Assembly: GCF_003217295.1 (NCBI RefSeq)
Contig: NZ_QJTJ01000032.1
Location: 1 to 32,271, forward strand
Direction: 5' to 3'
Length of the DNA stretch: 32,271 nt
From: Ureibacillus chungkukjangi
GTDB lineage: Bacteria > Bacillota > Bacilli > Bacillales_A > Planococcaceae
In this document: positions 32,182 to 32,271 of the stretch, in pieces
Position numbering within the stretch: position 1 is the first letter of the stretch
Layout of the letters: every line of letters starts with the position of its first letter
Translations under genes and position numbers: made by a program
The notes under the pieces: generated by a model
Seen by the model: only the letters and a program-made list of their open reading frames with translations
Told to the model about the DNA's origin: nothing
Database searches by the model: none

Positions 32182-32271
32182 TGTACCCTATAAGATAGAC
32201 ACTTAAAAAAAGTCTCTCTTGTAGGGTACTTTTATTTATAATGAAAGAAATAATTAATGGAGCGGAAGAAA
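32182..32271 (+). mobile_element. Left end of an IS3-like insertion sequence (truncated by window edge)
   Basis: TGTACCCTATAAGATAGACA (32182-32201) begins with the TGTACCC seen, inverted, at the right end of the element at 1-90. About 55 bases on, an ATG at 32257 opens a frame reading MERKK with GAAAG upstream, as expected for a short OrfA leader. Orientation is the same as at the left edge. The element continues beyond the window, so identity rests on the terminal repeat only. Confidence 0.5.
32183..32229. repeat. 18-bp stem-loop at the IS left end
   Basis: GTACCCTATAAGATAGAC (32183-32200) and GTCTCTCTTGTAGGGTAC (32212-32229) are complementary at 16 of 18 positions, around an 11-base A-rich loop, followed by TTTTATTT. 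This could act as a terminator guarding the transposase gene from outside transcription, or as a subterminal transposase site. Confidence 0.7.

Noticed and set aside
31235..32198. Open frames inside the 52-bp array (MRFIPSMKCISSYFFF-type)
   Set aside because: They are by-products of a repeat whose period is not a multiple of three; products shift frame between units and there is no ribosome site.

Overview
The window (32.3 kb, low G+C) looks like chromosome of a Gram-positive member of the Bacillales, most likely in the Planococcaceae (Lysinibacillus/Solibacillus-like). The grounds are strong AGGAGG-type ribosome sites, frequent TTG and GTG starts, a Bacillus-type Wzz / tyrosine-kinase / PHP-phosphatase trio, an S-layer-homology (SLH) protein and AT-rich spacers. 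The genus is an inference. Both edges fall inside IS3-like insertion sequences in the same orientation: the 3' end of a transposase plus right terminal repeat at 1-90, and a left terminal repeat at 32182 onward.

From about 20.75 kb down to 0.2 kb, almost everything on the minus strand is a surface-polysaccharide locus of the Wzx/Wzy type. The promoter-proximal part holds chain-length control and signalling (Wzz-like adaptor, BY-kinase with a six-tyrosine tail, PHP phosphatase), a membrane UDP-sugar 4,6-dehydratase, glucose-6-phosphate isomerase, an intact galU and a lone pseudopilin. An 890-bp AT-rich gene-free stretch with a ~212-bp imperfect tandem repeat follows. The variable block comes next: initiating phosphoglycosyl transferase, SDR reductase/epimerase, one GT2 and three GT4 glycosyltransferases, an EpsG-like polymerase, a polysaccharide pyruvyl transferase, a flippase, galE, and a second galU broken by a one-base deletion. 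A gene remnant and an intrinsic terminator close the locus. Pgi, GalU and GalE supply UDP-glucose and UDP-galactose; the dehydratase and the SDR protein probably make a 6-deoxy-amino sugar for the first transferase; the glycosyltransferases build the repeat unit; the pyruvyl transferase decorates it; Wzx and Wzy export and polymerise it under control of the kinase system.

From 20.8 to 27.5 kb lie a VanZ-like protein (plus strand), a membrane-anchored protein of unknown function, a secreted three-SLH protein, a GAF/PAS/GGDEF/EAL c-di-GMP enzyme and a TetR regulator (all minus). SLH domains bind pyruvylated wall polysaccharide, so the pyruvyl transferase and the SLH protein may be functionally linked. 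From 27.7 to 30.6 kb a plus-strand pair encodes a CaiC-like acyl-CoA ligase and an MHS-family transporter. It is driven by a near-consensus promoter with a palindromic operator and is divergent from tetR.

From 30.7 kb to the right edge there is no convincing gene. The stretch holds a short 38-bp G-rich repeat, then about 1.1 kb of a 52-bp tandem repeat (about 21 copies). Each copy carries an inverted repeat and a pyrimidine tract, with a 5-unit segmental duplication inside. The most notable signals are this hairpin array, the broken galU, the two galU genes bracketing the variable block, a 16-bp inverted repeat that could mask the dehydratase ribosome site, and the duplicated leader in front of the variable block.
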